Made by a program: the position numbers and the translations under genes
Origin: Pyxidicoccus xibeiensis
Lineage (GTDB): Bacteria > Myxococcota > Myxococcia > Myxococcales > Myxococcaceae
Direction of reading: 5' to 3'
DNA: 64,000 nt
Assembly (NCBI RefSeq): GCF_024198175.1
Contig: NZ_JAJVKV010000008.1
Location: forward strand, 62,001-126,000
Shown: positions 44,294 to 52,207 of the stretch, piece by piece
How positions within the stretch are numbered: the stretch's first letter is position 1
Layout: every line of letters starts with the position of its first letter
The notes under the pieces: generated by a model
What the model was told of the DNA's origin: nothing
The model's input: the letters and a program-made list of their open reading frames with translations, nothing else
The model's database searches: none

Positions 44294-44420
44294 CCCTGCT
44301 CCCCTGGGAGGCAGGGCCCGCGTCCCTGTCGCGGCGCGCCCTCCCAGGCCAGCAGAACGCTCGGCGGGGCCGGACGTACCGGGGACGGCGTATCGCGAGG
44401 CCTGAACCCCGCGCCGCGAG

Positions 44421-44729
44421 TCACCAGCTGGAGCTGAGGAAACCCGAGCCGCTGCCCGACGACGAACCCCCATCGTCGTCGCTGCTGCTCCAGGACGAGC
44501 TGGTACTCCGGGGCCGGGCGGTCTCCCTCCGGCGACTCTCTTCTTCCTCTCGCCGCCGCCGCTCCTCCTCCTGGCGCAGGCGCTCGGCTTCGCGTCGCTC
44601 CTCCTCCTCGCGGCGACGGCGGGCCTCCTCCCGCTCGGCATCCCGGATGGCATCCTGGTGGAGCGGGTGCTGCCGCGCGTGCCCTACCGGCAGGAGGGGC
44701 TCCGAGGATGGCACGTCCCGGAGCCCCAC
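44421..44729 (-). CDS. Small charged-helix protein (uncertain)
   Basis: 102 residues from GTG 44729, 12 bases after the stop of the alpha/beta hydrolase gene. The core (about 29-70) alternates Glu and Arg in a way that forms a single, stable charged helix (EREEARRRREEEERREAERL). The tail is Ser/Gly-rich and ends in SSSW. There is no strong ribosome site, so it could be a non-coding or leader-like stretch, but the pattern is unlikely by chance in a hydrolase operon. Role unknown. Confidence 0.4.
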   Translation of the reverse strand: MGLRDVPSSEPLLPVGHARQHPLHQDAIRDAEREEARRRREEEERREAERLRQEEERRRREEEESRRRETARPRSTSSSWSSSDDDGGSSSGSGSGFLSSSW

Positions 44730-44741
44730 GGCACCGTCGGC

Positions 44742-45563
44742 TCAGGACTTCAAGAAGGCCAGCAGGTCGGCGTTGAGCTGGTCCTTGTGCGTGCTGCCGA
44801 GACCGTGCGGCGCACCGGGATAGACCTTCAGCGTGGAGCCCTTGACGAGCTTCGCCGAGCGGTGGGCCGACGCGCCGATGGGGACGATCTGATCGTCGTC
44901 GCCATGGATGATGAGCGTCGGCACGTCGAAGCTTTCCAGATCCTTCGTCTGGTCCGTCTCGGAGAACGCCTTGATGCAGTCGATGGCGTTCTTGAAGCCG
45001 GCCTGCATTCCCGCGAGCCAGAACGCGTCGCGCACGCCCTGCGAGAGCTTGGCGCCGGGCCGGTTGGCCCCGTAGAAGGGCGTGGTGAGGTCCTTGAAGA
45101 ACTGCGAGCGGTCGGCGAGGACGCCGGCCCGGATACCATCGAAGACCTCCATGGGAAGGCCCCCGGGGTTGGTCTCGGTCTTCAGCATGAGCGGCGGCAC
45201 CGCCCCCACCAGCACGGCCTTGGCCACGCGCTTCGTGCCATGGCGGGCGATGTAGCGGGCGACCTCGCCGCCTCCCGTGGAGAAGCCCACCAGCACGGCC
45301 TTCTTCAGGTCCAGCGCCTCGATGAGCTCCGCGAGGTCGTCGGCGTAGGTGTCCATGTCGTTGCCGTTCCAGGGCTGGCTCGAGCGGCCGTGCCCACGGC
45401 GGTCATGCGCGATGCAGCGGTAGCCATGGGAGGCCAGGAAGAGCATCGGGTCCTCCCAATTGTCGGAGTTGAGCGGCCAGCCGTGGCTGAACACCACCGG
45501 CTGACCCGTGCCCCAGTCCTTGTAATAAATCTGCGTTGCATCCTTCGTCGTGAACGTGCCCAT
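44742..45563 (-). CDS. Alpha/beta hydrolase (non-haem chloroperoxidase-like)
   Basis: 273 residues from ATG 45563. The fold is clear: FSHGWPLNSDNW (oxyanion loop), DRRGHGRSSQPW, the nucleophile elbow VGFSTGGGE (Ser near residue 96), the acid in IIHGDDDQIVP and the His in PGAPHGLG. This is the signature of cofactor-free haloperoxidase/esterases. The upstream region carries two of the shared palindromic sites (45569-45588 and 45655-45672), so it is probably regulated by the NarL-type regulator encoded just beyond it. Cytoplasmic esterase or perhydrolase; substrate unknown. Confidence 0.9.
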   Translation of the reverse strand: MGTFTTKDATQIYYKDWGTGQPVVFSHGWPLNSDNWEDPMLFLASHGYRCIAHDRRGHGRSSQPWNGNDMDTYADDLAELIEALDLKKAVLVGFSTGGGEVARYIARHGTKRVAKAVLVGAVPPLMLKTETNPGGLPMEVFDGIRAGVLADRSQFFKDLTTPFYGANRPGAKLSQGVRDAFWLAGMQAGFKNAIDCIKAFSETDQTKDLESFDVPTLIIHGDDDQIVPIGASAHRSAKLVKGSTLKVYPGAPHGLGSTHKDQLNADLLAFLKS

Positions 45564-45568
45564 CGTCA

Positions 45569-45588
45569 GCTCCCGCTTCGGGGGTAGG
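45569..45588. promoter_or_regulatory. Shared regulon motif, site 1
   Basis: GCTCCCGC-TTCGGGGGTAGG, 6 bases upstream of the hydrolase start and overlapping its ribosome site. It aligns with the sites at 45655, 46360, 46483 and 52159 around a TTTCGGG core. Confidence 0.4.
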
Positions 45589-45654
45589 TGTCGAAGCGGG
45601 CCGACGGTAGCCACCTGGACGTGCGCGCACATTCCGCTGTCGGGTGGCGGCAGG

Positions 45655-45672
45655 CCCCCTCTTTCGGGTGAT
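45655..45672. promoter_or_regulatory. Shared regulon motif, site 2
   Basis: CCCCCTCTTTCGGGTGAT, about 92 bases upstream of the alpha/beta hydrolase start. A near-identical 15-base direct repeat (TCGGGTG..GGCAGG at 45640 and 45664) overlaps it, which may give a second half-site. Confidence 0.5.
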
Positions 45673-45686
45673 GGCAGGTGCGGCCC

Positions 45687-46319
45687 TCAGATATCGATGA
45701 TGCCCCGCTTCAGCGCAACCACCACCGCATGCGTCCTGTCCCTGGCTCCGAGCTTGGTCATGACGTTCTTCATGTGCGTCTTGACCGTCTCCTCGGAGAT
45801 GCCCATCCGGGCGGCGACTTCCTTGTTGGAGCCGCCGACAGCAACGAGGCGCAGGACGTCACATTCCCGTGCCGTCAGCTCGTCGTCCGCCACGTGCTCG
45901 GCCATCTCGGTGGCGATGTCCGCGGCGATGCGGCGGCGGCCCGCATGCACGCTGCGGATGGTCTCCACCAGCTCCTTGCGCAACATGCTCTTGAGCAGAT
46001 ACCCGGAGGCGCCGGCCTTGATGGCGCGCAGCGCCTGCATGTCGCCCTTGTAGGTCGTCAAGACGATGATCCTCGCATGGGGAGACTCGGCGCGGATCGC
46101 GGTGATCGCATCGATGCCGTTCATGGAGGGCATCTGCACGTCCATCAGCGTGATGTCTGGCCGGTGCTCGCGAAAGGCCCGAACGGCCTGGTCTCCGTTC
46201 TCCGCCTCGGCGACCAGCGTCAGGTCGGGTTGTCCGGCGATCATGCTGCTGAGCCCTTCGCGTAGCAGCGGATGGTCGTCGGCAATCAGGATGCGGATGG
46301 GCGGGGTCGTGGAGCTCAT
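45687..46319 (-). CDS. NarL/FixJ-type response regulator
   Basis: 210 residues. Receiver domain (8-125): acidic pair in IADDHPLLREGL, phosphoacceptor Asp in DITLMDVQMPS, Thr in VLTTYKGD and Lys in GYLLKSM. The C-terminal LuxR helix-turn-helix (about 147-205) reads LTARECDVLRLVAVGGSNKEVAARMGISEETVKTHMKNV in part. No kinase adjoins it; the nearest is the Y_Y_Y sensor at 52208-55255. The shared palindrome next to its own start (46360-46383) suggests autoregulation. It probably controls the hydrolase, isochorismatase and exporter genes around it. Confidence 0.92.
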   Translation of the reverse strand: MSSTTPPIRILIADDHPLLREGLSSMIAGQPDLTLVAEAENGDQAVRAFREHRPDITLMDVQMPSMNGIDAITAIRAESPHARIIVLTTYKGDMQALRAIKAGASGYLLKSMLRKELVETIRSVHAGRRRIAADIATEMAEHVADDELTARECDVLRLVAVGGSNKEVAARMGISEETVKTHMKNVMTKLGARDRTHAVVVALKRGIIDI

Positions 46320-46359
46320 GACTCAGGGCCCTCACTGGATACCCGTCATCGACGTCGTT

Positions 46360-46383
46360 GGCCTCCCCCGAAATGGGGAGGCC
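46360..46383. promoter_or_regulatory. Shared regulon motif, site 3 (perfect palindrome arms)
   Basis: GGCCTCCCC and GGGGAGGCC, a perfect 9-bp dyad around cgaaat, 41 bases upstream of the response regulator start and between two divergent transcripts. It contains CCCCCGAAA, the reverse of the common TTTCGGGGG core. No T-run follows, so an operator is likelier than a terminator. Confidence 0.55.
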
Positions 46384-46482
46384 GGGCTACCTTATCCTCG
46401 ATATGACCGCGCTGCACCTGTGGGTATTGGGGGCGGAAGACGTGTCATCACCCTGTCACCCCGCAGGAGCAGGTGAGCCTCC

Positions 46483-46502
46483 GCTCCCCCTTTCGGGTGA
46501 GC
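46483..46502. promoter_or_regulatory. Shared regulon motif, site 4
   Basis: GCTCCCCC-TTTCGGGTGAGC, itself an imperfect palindrome (7 of 8 arm bases), 86 bases upstream of the isochorismatase-fold gene. Together with site 3 it flanks the divergent promoter region. Confidence 0.5.
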
Positions 46503-46551
46503 TGTTTCACGCGCTTCTGGGTGTTTTCCATCATGTCCTGGTGCTCTAGTT

Positions 46552-46577
46552 TGTCTGGCATAACCCCAAGCCAGACA
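46552..46577 (+). promoter_or_regulatory. 5'-leader hairpin next to the ribosome site
   Basis: TGTCTGGC and GCCAGACA form a perfect 8-bp stem around a 10-base loop directly before AGGA (46577-46580), the ribosome site for ATG 46589. The stem could limit or stabilise translation initiation, or the dyad could be a further protein site. Confidence 0.4.
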
Positions 46578-46588
46578 GGAACAACGCC

Positions 46589-47248
46589 ATGATTCCCAAA
46601 GCCACTCCCACGCCCGGACAGGGCCTGCTGTCGCCCACCGACCATGCCCTGCTCCTGGTCGATCACCAGTCGCAGATGGCCTTCGCGACACGTTCCATCG
46701 ACATCGCGTTGCTGCGCAACAACACGGCGCTCATCTCCAAGGCCGCCGCCGGCTTCCGCGTGCCGACCCTGCTGACCACGGTGGCGGAGAAGAGCTTCTC
46801 GGGGCCGTTGTTCCCGGAGATCACCGAGGCGTTTCCTGGCGCGAAGGTCTACGACCGCACCACCATGAATGCCTGGGAAGACCAGCAGGTGATTGCCCAG
46901 ATCAACGCGTTCGAGAGGGAGCGACTGGTGATCGCGGGGCTGTGGACCAGCGTGTGCATCGTGGGTCCCGTCCTGTCGGCGATCGACCAGGGCTTCCAGA
47001 CGTACGTCATCACCGATGCCTGCGGTGATGTGTCCGACGAGGCGCACGTGCGTGCGGTGCAGCGGATGGTCCAGGCCGGTGCGGTTCCGATGACCAGCGT
47101 GCAGTATCTGCTCGAGCTGCAGCGCGACTGGGCGCGGGAGGCCACGTATGGCCTGACCACCGGCATCGCCAGGACCCACGGCGGTGGCTACGGCATCGGC
47201 ATCCAGTACGCCAAGACGATGTTCGGCGCCTCCGAAGGCGGCCACTGA
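46589..47248 (+). CDS. Isochorismatase-fold hydrolase (YcaC-like)
   Basis: 219 residues. The catalytic triad pattern of isochorismatase-like hydrolases is visible: Asp in ALLLVDHQSQM, Lys in TVAEKSFSG and Cys in LWTSVCIVG. The spacing and DRTTMNAWEDQQV match the YcaC branch. It opens the plus-strand operon isochorismatase, amidohydrolase, MFS exporter, XapX, XapX. Substrate unknown; amides or ureido compounds are typical for the fold. It is probably under control of the shared sites upstream. Confidence 0.9.
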   Translation: MIPKATPTPGQGLLSPTDHALLLVDHQSQMAFATRSIDIALLRNNTALISKAAAGFRVPTLLTTVAEKSFSGPLFPEITEAFPGAKVYDRTTMNAWEDQQVIAQINAFERERLVIAGLWTSVCIVGPVLSAIDQGFQTYVITDACGDVSDEAHVRAVQRMVQAGAVPMTSVQYLLELQRDWAREATYGLTTGIARTHGGGYGIGIQYAKTMFGASEGGH

Positions 47249-47288
47249 TGGCCATGCGGCCATCGGATGTCACAGGCGATAACGATTG

Positions 47289-47311
47289 TTTCCGGCGCGA
47301 GCCGCCGGAAA
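47289..47311 (+). promoter_or_regulatory. Hairpin between isochorismatase and amidohydrolase genes
   Basis: TTTCCGGC and GCCGGAAA pair perfectly across a 7-base loop, 40 bases after one stop and 17 before the next start. It may stabilise or attenuate the operon transcript. No T-run is present. Confidence 0.35.
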
Positions 47312-47327
47312 GAAAAGGGCGGTACCG

Positions 47328-49193
47328 ATGGCCGACTTGATCGTCAGAAACGCCCGGATCACCACGCTGGACCGGGACAACCCGTCGGCGGTGGCGTTGG
47401 CCGCCGCCGGCGGCAACCTGCTGACAGTCGGCGACGAGGCCGCGGTGATGGCACATGCCACCGCCAGCACCCGCATCATCGATGCCGGGGGCCGGCGCCT
47501 GATTCCCGGCCTCAATGACAGCCACCTCCACTTGATCCGAGGCGGCCTGAACTACAACCTGGAGCTGCGCTGGGACGGCGTGCGCACGCTGGCCGACGCG
47601 ATGGCGATGCTCGAGGCGCAGGTCGCACGGACACCGGCGCCGCAGTGGGTGCGGGTGGTGGGCGGCTTCAGCGAGCACCAGTTCGCCGAGAAGCGGCTGC
47701 CGACGCTGCAGGAGCTCAATGCAGTCGCGCCGGAGATTCCGGTCTTCATCCTGCACCTGTACGACCGGGCACTCCTCAACCGCGCCGCCCTGCGTGCGGT
47801 CGGCTACTCCAAGGAGACGCCGGAGCCGCCCGGTGGGCGGTTGGAGCGGGACGCGGCTGGCAATCCCACCGGCCTGCTGCTGGCAAGACCCAATGCGCTC
47901 ATCCTGTACGCGACGCTGGCGATGGGACCGAAGCTGCCGCCGGAGTTCCAGCTCAACTCCACCCGCCACTTCATGCGCGAGCTGAACCGCCTGGGCGTCA
48001 CCTCGGTCATCGATGCCGGCGGAGGCTTCCAGAACTACCCGGAAGACTACGAGATCATCCAGAAGCTGCATGCCGACGGCGAGCTGACGGTGCGCATCGC
48101 CTACAACCTGTTCACCCAGAAGAAGGGCGGCGAGCTCGCGGACTTCGACACGTGGTCGCGGATGCTGAAGCCGCTCCAGGGCGACGGCATGCTGCGCCAC
48201 AACGGCGCTGGCGAGATGCTGGTCTTCTCGGCGGCGGACTTCGAGGACTTTCGTGAGCCGCGCCCGGAGCTGCCGCGGGGCATGGAGGGCGAGCTGGAGG
48301 ACGTGGTCCGCCTGCTGGCGCAGCGCCGCTGGCCGTTCCGCATCCATGCCACCTACGACGAGAGCATCAGCCGCGTGCTCGAGGTCTACGAGAAGGTGAA
48401 CCGCGAGGTGTCCTTCGACGGACTGCACTGGTTCATCGACCACGCGGAGACCATCTCCGAGCGCAACATCGAGCGGGTGCGCGCCCTGGGCGGCGGGATC
48501 GCCATCCAGCATCGCATGGCGTACCAGGGCGAGTACTTCATGGAGCGCTACGGCGGCGCGGCGACCCGGAATACGCCGCCGGTGCGCAAGATGCTGGAGG
48601 CGGGCGTGCCGGTCGGCGCCGGCACGGATGCCACACGCGTGGCCAGCTACAACCCGTGGGTGGCGTTGTACTGGCTGGTCACCGGACGCACCGTGGGCGG
48701 ACTGTCGATGTATGGCCGCGACAACCGGCTGGAGCGGGAAGAGGCGCTGCGCCTGTATACGCACGGGAGCGCCTGGTTCTCCCATGAGCAGGACCGGAAG
48801 GGCCTGCTGAAGGCGGGCCAGTATGCGGACTTCGCGCTGCTGTCCTCGGACTTCCTCAGCGTGCCGGAAGAGGCCATCCAGGACATCACCAGCGTGTTGA
48901 CCGTGGTGGGGGGCAGGGTGGTGCACGGCAGCGGTGACTTCGGCCCGCTCGCCCCCGAGTTGCCCAGGCCCATGCCGGACTGGTCGCCGGTGAACGGGTT
49001 CGGTGGCTACCCGGGGGGCACCCAGGCGCGGGCCCGCGCCATGTTCGCCCAGCCGCGGCGGCATTCGCACGCACCCGGAACGTCGTGTGCCGTGCAGGGG
49101 CATGGCAGGGACCCTGCCGGGCCCCCCGCCGCGCCGGCTGGCGGCCCGCGCGACTTCTGGGGCGCATTGGGATGCCTGTGCCATGCCTTCTGA
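47328..49193 (+). CDS. YtcJ-like metal-dependent amidohydrolase
   Basis: 621 residues from ATG 47328. ADLIVRNARITTLD and AGGRRLIPGLNDSHLHLIRGG give the amidohydrolase start with the HxH metal motif. Further His/Asp positions appear in FRIHATYDES, HWFIDHAETI and GAGTDATRVASYNPW, and the composite domain ends GQYADFALLSSDFLSV. This is the Amidohydro_3/YtcJ group, broad hydrolases of amides. The C-terminal 60 residues are Pro/Gly-rich and poorly conserved. Its stop overlaps the start of the MFS gene by 11 bases, so translation is coupled. Cytoplasmic. Confidence 0.9.
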   Translation: MADLIVRNARITTLDRDNPSAVALAAAGGNLLTVGDEAAVMAHATASTRIIDAGGRRLIPGLNDSHLHLIRGGLNYNLELRWDGVRTLADAMAMLEAQVARTPAPQWVRVVGGFSEHQFAEKRLPTLQELNAVAPEIPVFILHLYDRALLNRAALRAVGYSKETPEPPGGRLERDAAGNPTGLLLARPNALILYATLAMGPKLPPEFQLNSTRHFMRELNRLGVTSVIDAGGGFQNYPEDYEIIQKLHADGELTVRIAYNLFTQKKGGELADFDTWSRMLKPLQGDGMLRHNGAGEMLVFSAADFEDFREPRPELPRGMEGELEDVVRLLAQRRWPFRIHATYDESISRVLEVYEKVNREVSFDGLHWFIDHAETISERNIERVRALGGGIAIQHRMAYQGEYFMERYGGAATRNTPPVRKMLEAGVPVGAGTDATRVASYNPWVALYWLVTGRTVGGLSMYGRDNRLEREEALRLYTHGSAWFSHEQDRKGLLKAGQYADFALLSSDFLSVPEEAIQDITSVLTVVGGRVVHGSGDFGPLAPELPRPMPDWSPVNGFGGYPGGTQARARAMFAQPRRHSHAPGTSCAVQGHGRDPAGPPAAPAGGPRDFWGALGCLCHAF

Positions 49194-50808
49194 GGCTCCG
49201 GAGGCTGGCGCATGGGCACCGCTCCGCCACCCCAGCTTCCGTGCGCTCTGGCTGGCGGTCCTGACCAGCAACATTGGAACCTGGGTCCAGGATGTGGCCG
49301 CCTCCTGGTTCATGTCGGAGCGGACGGGCTCACCGCTCATGGTCGCGGCGGTGCAGTCCGCGACGACGCTGCCGGTCGTGGCGTTCGCGCTCGTCGCCGG
49401 CACGCTGGCGGACATCGTTGACCGCCGACGATACCTGCTCTGGGTGCAGCTGTGGATGCTCTTCGTGGCCACGCTGGCCGCGCTGCAGGCACATGCCGGC
49501 CGGCTCGAGGCCTGGTCCCTGCTGGCGCTGACGTTCGCGCTCGGGACGGGCGCGGCGATGGCCATGCCCGCTCAGGCCGCGACCACCGCCGACCTGGTCC
49601 CGCGCCCGATGCTGGCGCCGGCCGTGGCATTGAGCTCCATCGGTGTGAATGTCGCGCGCTCCCTCGGCCCCGCCCTGGGCGGGCTGGTCGTGGCGCGGTT
49701 CGGCGCGGCCTGGGCGTTCTCCCTGAACGCGCTGTCCTTCCTGGGCGTGCTGTTCGTCCTGTGGCGGTGGAGGCCGGAGAAATCCGTCTCGGCCCTGCCC
49801 GCCGAGTCCTTCGGCGGCGCGCTGCGCGCGGGGCTGCGCTATGCGGTGCAAGCCGGCGAGTTCCGGTCGGTGCTGCTCAAGTCGGCCTGCTTCTTCGTCT
49901 TCGCCAGTGCGTTCCCCGCGCTGCTGCCCATCGTGGTCCGGCAGCAGCTCTCCGCCGGGGCGGGCACCTATGGAATGCTGCTGGGGTTCATCGGCGCGGG
50001 TGCCATCGGGGGGGCCATTGCCTTGCCGAAGCTCCGCCAGCGGTTCGGTGCCGACGGACTGGTGCCCGCCGCGACCCTGCTCTACGCCCTCACCATGCTG
50101 GCCCTGGCGGGCCTCCGCGACCCGCGGCTCCTCTGCGTGGCGATGCTGGCCAACGGCCTGTCGTGGATCACCGTGCTGTCATCGCTGCAGACCGCCGCGC
50201 ATGTCTCGGTGCCCGCCTGGGTGCGCGCCCGGGCGCTGGCGCTCTACATCATGGTCTTCTCGGCGGGCATGGCGGGGGGCAGCCTGCTCTGGGGCACGCT
50301 CGCGCAGCAAGCAGGCACCGCGATCGCGCTGACCGTGGCGGCCGTCCTGGCGGTGCTCGCTGGGGCCTTCTCGCTGCGATTCCGTCTGAGCCTGGCCATG
50401 GCGCGGGACAACACCCCGTCCGCGCATTGGCCGCAGCCGGCCGTCGCCGCGAAGCTCGACCCAGCCCGGGGGCCGGTGCTCGTGACGGTGGAGTACCTCA
50501 TCGAGCCGCCGGAGCGCGAGGAGTTCCTGCGGCACATCCACCTGCTTGGAGGCGCCCGCCGACGCGACGGCGCGGTGGAGTGGGGGGGGATGGAGGACGC
50601 GGCGCGGCCAGGCCGCTTTCTCGAATATTTCGTTGTCGATTCCTGGCTGGAGCACCTCCGCCAGCATGAGCGTGTCACCCACGAGGAGCAGCGCTTGCAG
50701 GACAGGATTCGCGCCCTGCATCGCGGCGCACAGCCGCCGTCCGTGCGCCACTTCGTCGGTGCCACGCCATCAAGCTCTCACGTCGTCGCACTGGAGAACG
50801 TCCCTTGA
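49183..50808 (+). CDS. MFS exporter with C-terminal dimeric alpha/beta-barrel domain
   Basis: 541 residues. Residues 20-410 are a 12-TM major facilitator of the enterobactin-exporter-like (MFS_3) group: FRALWLAVLTSNIGTWVQDVAASWFM in the first TM and LADIVDRRRYLLWVQ with the loop 2-3 motif. Residues about 425-530 are soluble (LVTVEYLIEPPEREEFLRHI... HERVTHEEQRLQDRI) and look like a ferredoxin-like ABM-type barrel, a known fusion in this group. Start ATG 49183 overlaps the amidohydrolase stop; its own stop overlaps the next start. Likely exports a product or toxic substrate of the hydrolases. Confidence 0.88.
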   Translation: MPSEAPEAGAWAPLRHPSFRALWLAVLTSNIGTWVQDVAASWFMSERTGSPLMVAAVQSATTLPVVAFALVAGTLADIVDRRRYLLWVQLWMLFVATLAALQAHAGRLEAWSLLALTFALGTGAAMAMPAQAATTADLVPRPMLAPAVALSSIGVNVARSLGPALGGLVVARFGAAWAFSLNALSFLGVLFVLWRWRPEKSVSALPAESFGGALRAGLRYAVQAGEFRSVLLKSACFFVFASAFPALLPIVVRQQLSAGAGTYGMLLGFIGAGAIGGAIALPKLRQRFGADGLVPAATLLYALTMLALAGLRDPRLLCVAMLANGLSWITVLSSLQTAAHVSVPAWVRARALALYIMVFSAGMAGGSLLWGTLAQQAGTAIALTVAAVLAVLAGAFSLRFRLSLAMARDNTPSAHWPQPAVAAKLDPARGPVLVTVEYLIEPPEREEFLRHIHLLGGARRRDGAVEWGGMEDAARPGRFLEYFVVDSWLEHLRQHERVTHEEQRLQDRIRALHRGAQPPSVRHFVGATPSSSHVVALENVP

Positions 50809-51032
50809 GCTGGAAATTCTGTGTGGGCCTGCTGCTCGGTCTCGCCATCGGCCTGGGTTGCCGCTGGCTGGGCATTCCGGTACCCGCGCCGCCCGTGCTG
50901 GTCGGCGCTTCACTCGTCGTCGCCATGACGAGCGGCTATCTGCTGGCCGACCATTTCCTCGCGGCGCGCCCCGCGCGGCATCGCCACCACTGCGGCGGGC
51001 CCAGCGGTGATACCCAGGAGACGCGCACATGA
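50805..51032 (+). CDS. XapX family small membrane protein
   Basis: 75 residues from TTG 50805, which overlaps the MFS stop (TTGA) and has GGAGAA 7 bases upstream. Two membrane segments: FCVGLLLGLAIGLGCRWLG and PPVLVGASLVVAMTSGYLLAD, with the family pattern GxRxxxIPxPAPP. The tail (ARHRHHCGG) has His and Cys that could bind metal. XapX (DUF1427) proteins are of unknown function and often travel with isochorismatase and amidohydrolase genes. Coupled to the exporter and to the second XapX. Confidence 0.85.
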   Translation: MSWKFCVGLLLGLAIGLGCRWLGIPVPAPPVLVGASLVVAMTSGYLLADHFLAARPARHRHHCGGPSGDTQETRT

Positions 51033-51187
51033 TGCAGCTCATGATCGGTCCCCTCCTGGCGTTGGCCATCGGTGCCGGCTGCCGCCTGCTCGACATTCCC
51101 TTGCCCGCCCCGCCGAAGCTGCAGGGTGCGCTGCTGGTGGTGGCCATGACCGTCGGCTACCTGCTCGGCGATCAGCTCCTGGGCTGA
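51029..51187 (+). CDS. Second XapX family small membrane protein
   Basis: 52 residues from ATG 51029, overlapping the stop of the first XapX gene (ATGA). It repeats the family pattern: LLALAIGAGCRLLDIPLPAPP, then LQGALLVVAMTVGYLLGDQL. It lacks the His-rich tail of its neighbour, so the pair looks like a duplication that diverged, and the two could form a hetero-oligomer in the inner membrane. An alternative second ATG follows three bases later. It ends the operon, before a hairpin at 51248-51280. Confidence 0.85.
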   Translation: MMQLMIGPLLALAIGAGCRLLDIPLPAPPKLQGALLVVAMTVGYLLGDQLLG

Positions 51188-51247
51188 GGTGCTGACGGAC
51201 GGGGACGGGCGTGGCAGCGGGCTCGGGTCCGGCCCCCGTGTGTCCCC

Positions 51248-51280
51248 GCACGCCGCCAGGGACCTCCACCGGCGGCGTGC
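51248..51280. terminator. Hairpin between convergent transcripts
   Basis: GCACGCCGCC and GGCGGCGTGC form a perfect 10-bp stem around a 13-base loop, between the XapX operon end and the stop of the convergent hydrolase. No T-run, so a moderate candidate for a bidirectional terminator. Confidence 0.5.
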
Positions 51281-51295
51281 GTGACGTGACGCGCG

Positions 51296-52099
51296 TCAGG
51301 CCGTGGGATTGAGCGCCCAGGCCAGCGCGTAGTCGGCCACCTCTTCCCAGCCGTCCTGTCCGACGGTGAAGTGGCAGCGGCCGGCGTACTCCTTGTACGC
51401 GACGATGCCGGTGTTGTAGTGCCGCGCGTTCGACTTGTTCACCGCCGCGGGCATGATGTTGTCCGCGGCCCCGGCGATGAAGAGCAGCGGCGCGCGGTCC
51501 TCCTTGTCGAAGTCCACCTTGGTCGGCGCGTGGGGGTTGAAGTTGGCGAGCGCCCCGTCGAACACGAAGCGGCCCGGCGCGGGGATGTGGTAGCGGTCGT
51601 ACGCGGCCCGGGACTTCTCCTCGGTGAGCGTGTTGGTGAAGGCGTAGTGGAACTGCTCGTGCGTGAAGGGCACCGCGCGGTTCCGGTTGGCCGGGTTGCT
51701 GAGCACCGGCAAGGTCGCCCGGATGGTGGTGAACGGCAGGCGCAGCACGCCCTTCGTCGGCACCGAGTCGATGGCCACGCCCGCCGCGCCCAACCCGCGG
51801 TCGAGCATCATCTGCACCAGCGCTCCGCCGAAGGAGTGGCCCATGAGGATGGGAGGGCTCTCCATTCCGCGGATGAAGGCCTCGTAGTGGTGGGCCACGT
51901 GCTCGATGGTGAGCTTCTCGATGGGCGACGGGTCATTCCGCAGCGCCTCGACCTCCACCTCCAGGCCCGGATACGCGGGCGCGAGCACCTTGAAGCCGCG
52001 GCTCTTGAAGCGTTCGCTCCAGTGCTCCCAGCTGCGGGGCGTCATCCAGAGGCCATGAATCAGGACAATCGTATCGGGCTTCGTGCGGGCTGCGGTCAT
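51296..52099 (-). CDS. Alpha/beta hydrolase
   Basis: 267 residues from ATG 52099 (GGAG 6 bases upstream). Oxyanion loop LIHGLWMTPRSWEHW, nucleophile elbow MGHSFGGA (Ser near residue 95), acid in IAGAADNIMP and His in GRCHFTVG. The long lid region with FTHEQFHYAFTNTLTEEK is typical of the alpha/beta hydrolase subgroup next to redox or stress genes. The shared palindrome at 52159-52176 is in its promoter, tying it to the two-component regulon. Converges with the XapX operon. Confidence 0.88.
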   Translation of the reverse strand: MTAARTKPDTIVLIHGLWMTPRSWEHWSERFKSRGFKVLAPAYPGLEVEVEALRNDPSPIEKLTIEHVAHHYEAFIRGMESPPILMGHSFGGALVQMMLDRGLGAAGVAIDSVPTKGVLRLPFTTIRATLPVLSNPANRNRAVPFTHEQFHYAFTNTLTEEKSRAAYDRYHIPAPGRFVFDGALANFNPHAPTKVDFDKEDRAPLLFIAGAADNIMPAAVNKSNARHYNTGIVAYKEYAGRCHFTVGQDGWEEVADYALAWALNPTA

Positions 52100-52158
52100 C
52101 GTGCGCTCCAGGGTGGAAAGTGACTTTCCGGAGCACAGCATCCCTGCGCTCCCACGCA

Positions 52159-52176
52159 CCTCCCCCGAAGGAGGGA
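52159..52176. promoter_or_regulatory. Shared regulon motif, site 5
   Basis: CCTCC-cccgaa-GGAGG, 60 bases upstream of the alpha/beta hydrolase start and 31 bases beyond the histidine kinase gene's end. Its reverse complement aligns with site 1 over nearly its whole length. Confidence 0.5.
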
Positions 52177-52207
52177 GCCCGCACCCAACGGCTTCATGCG
52201 GCCAGGG

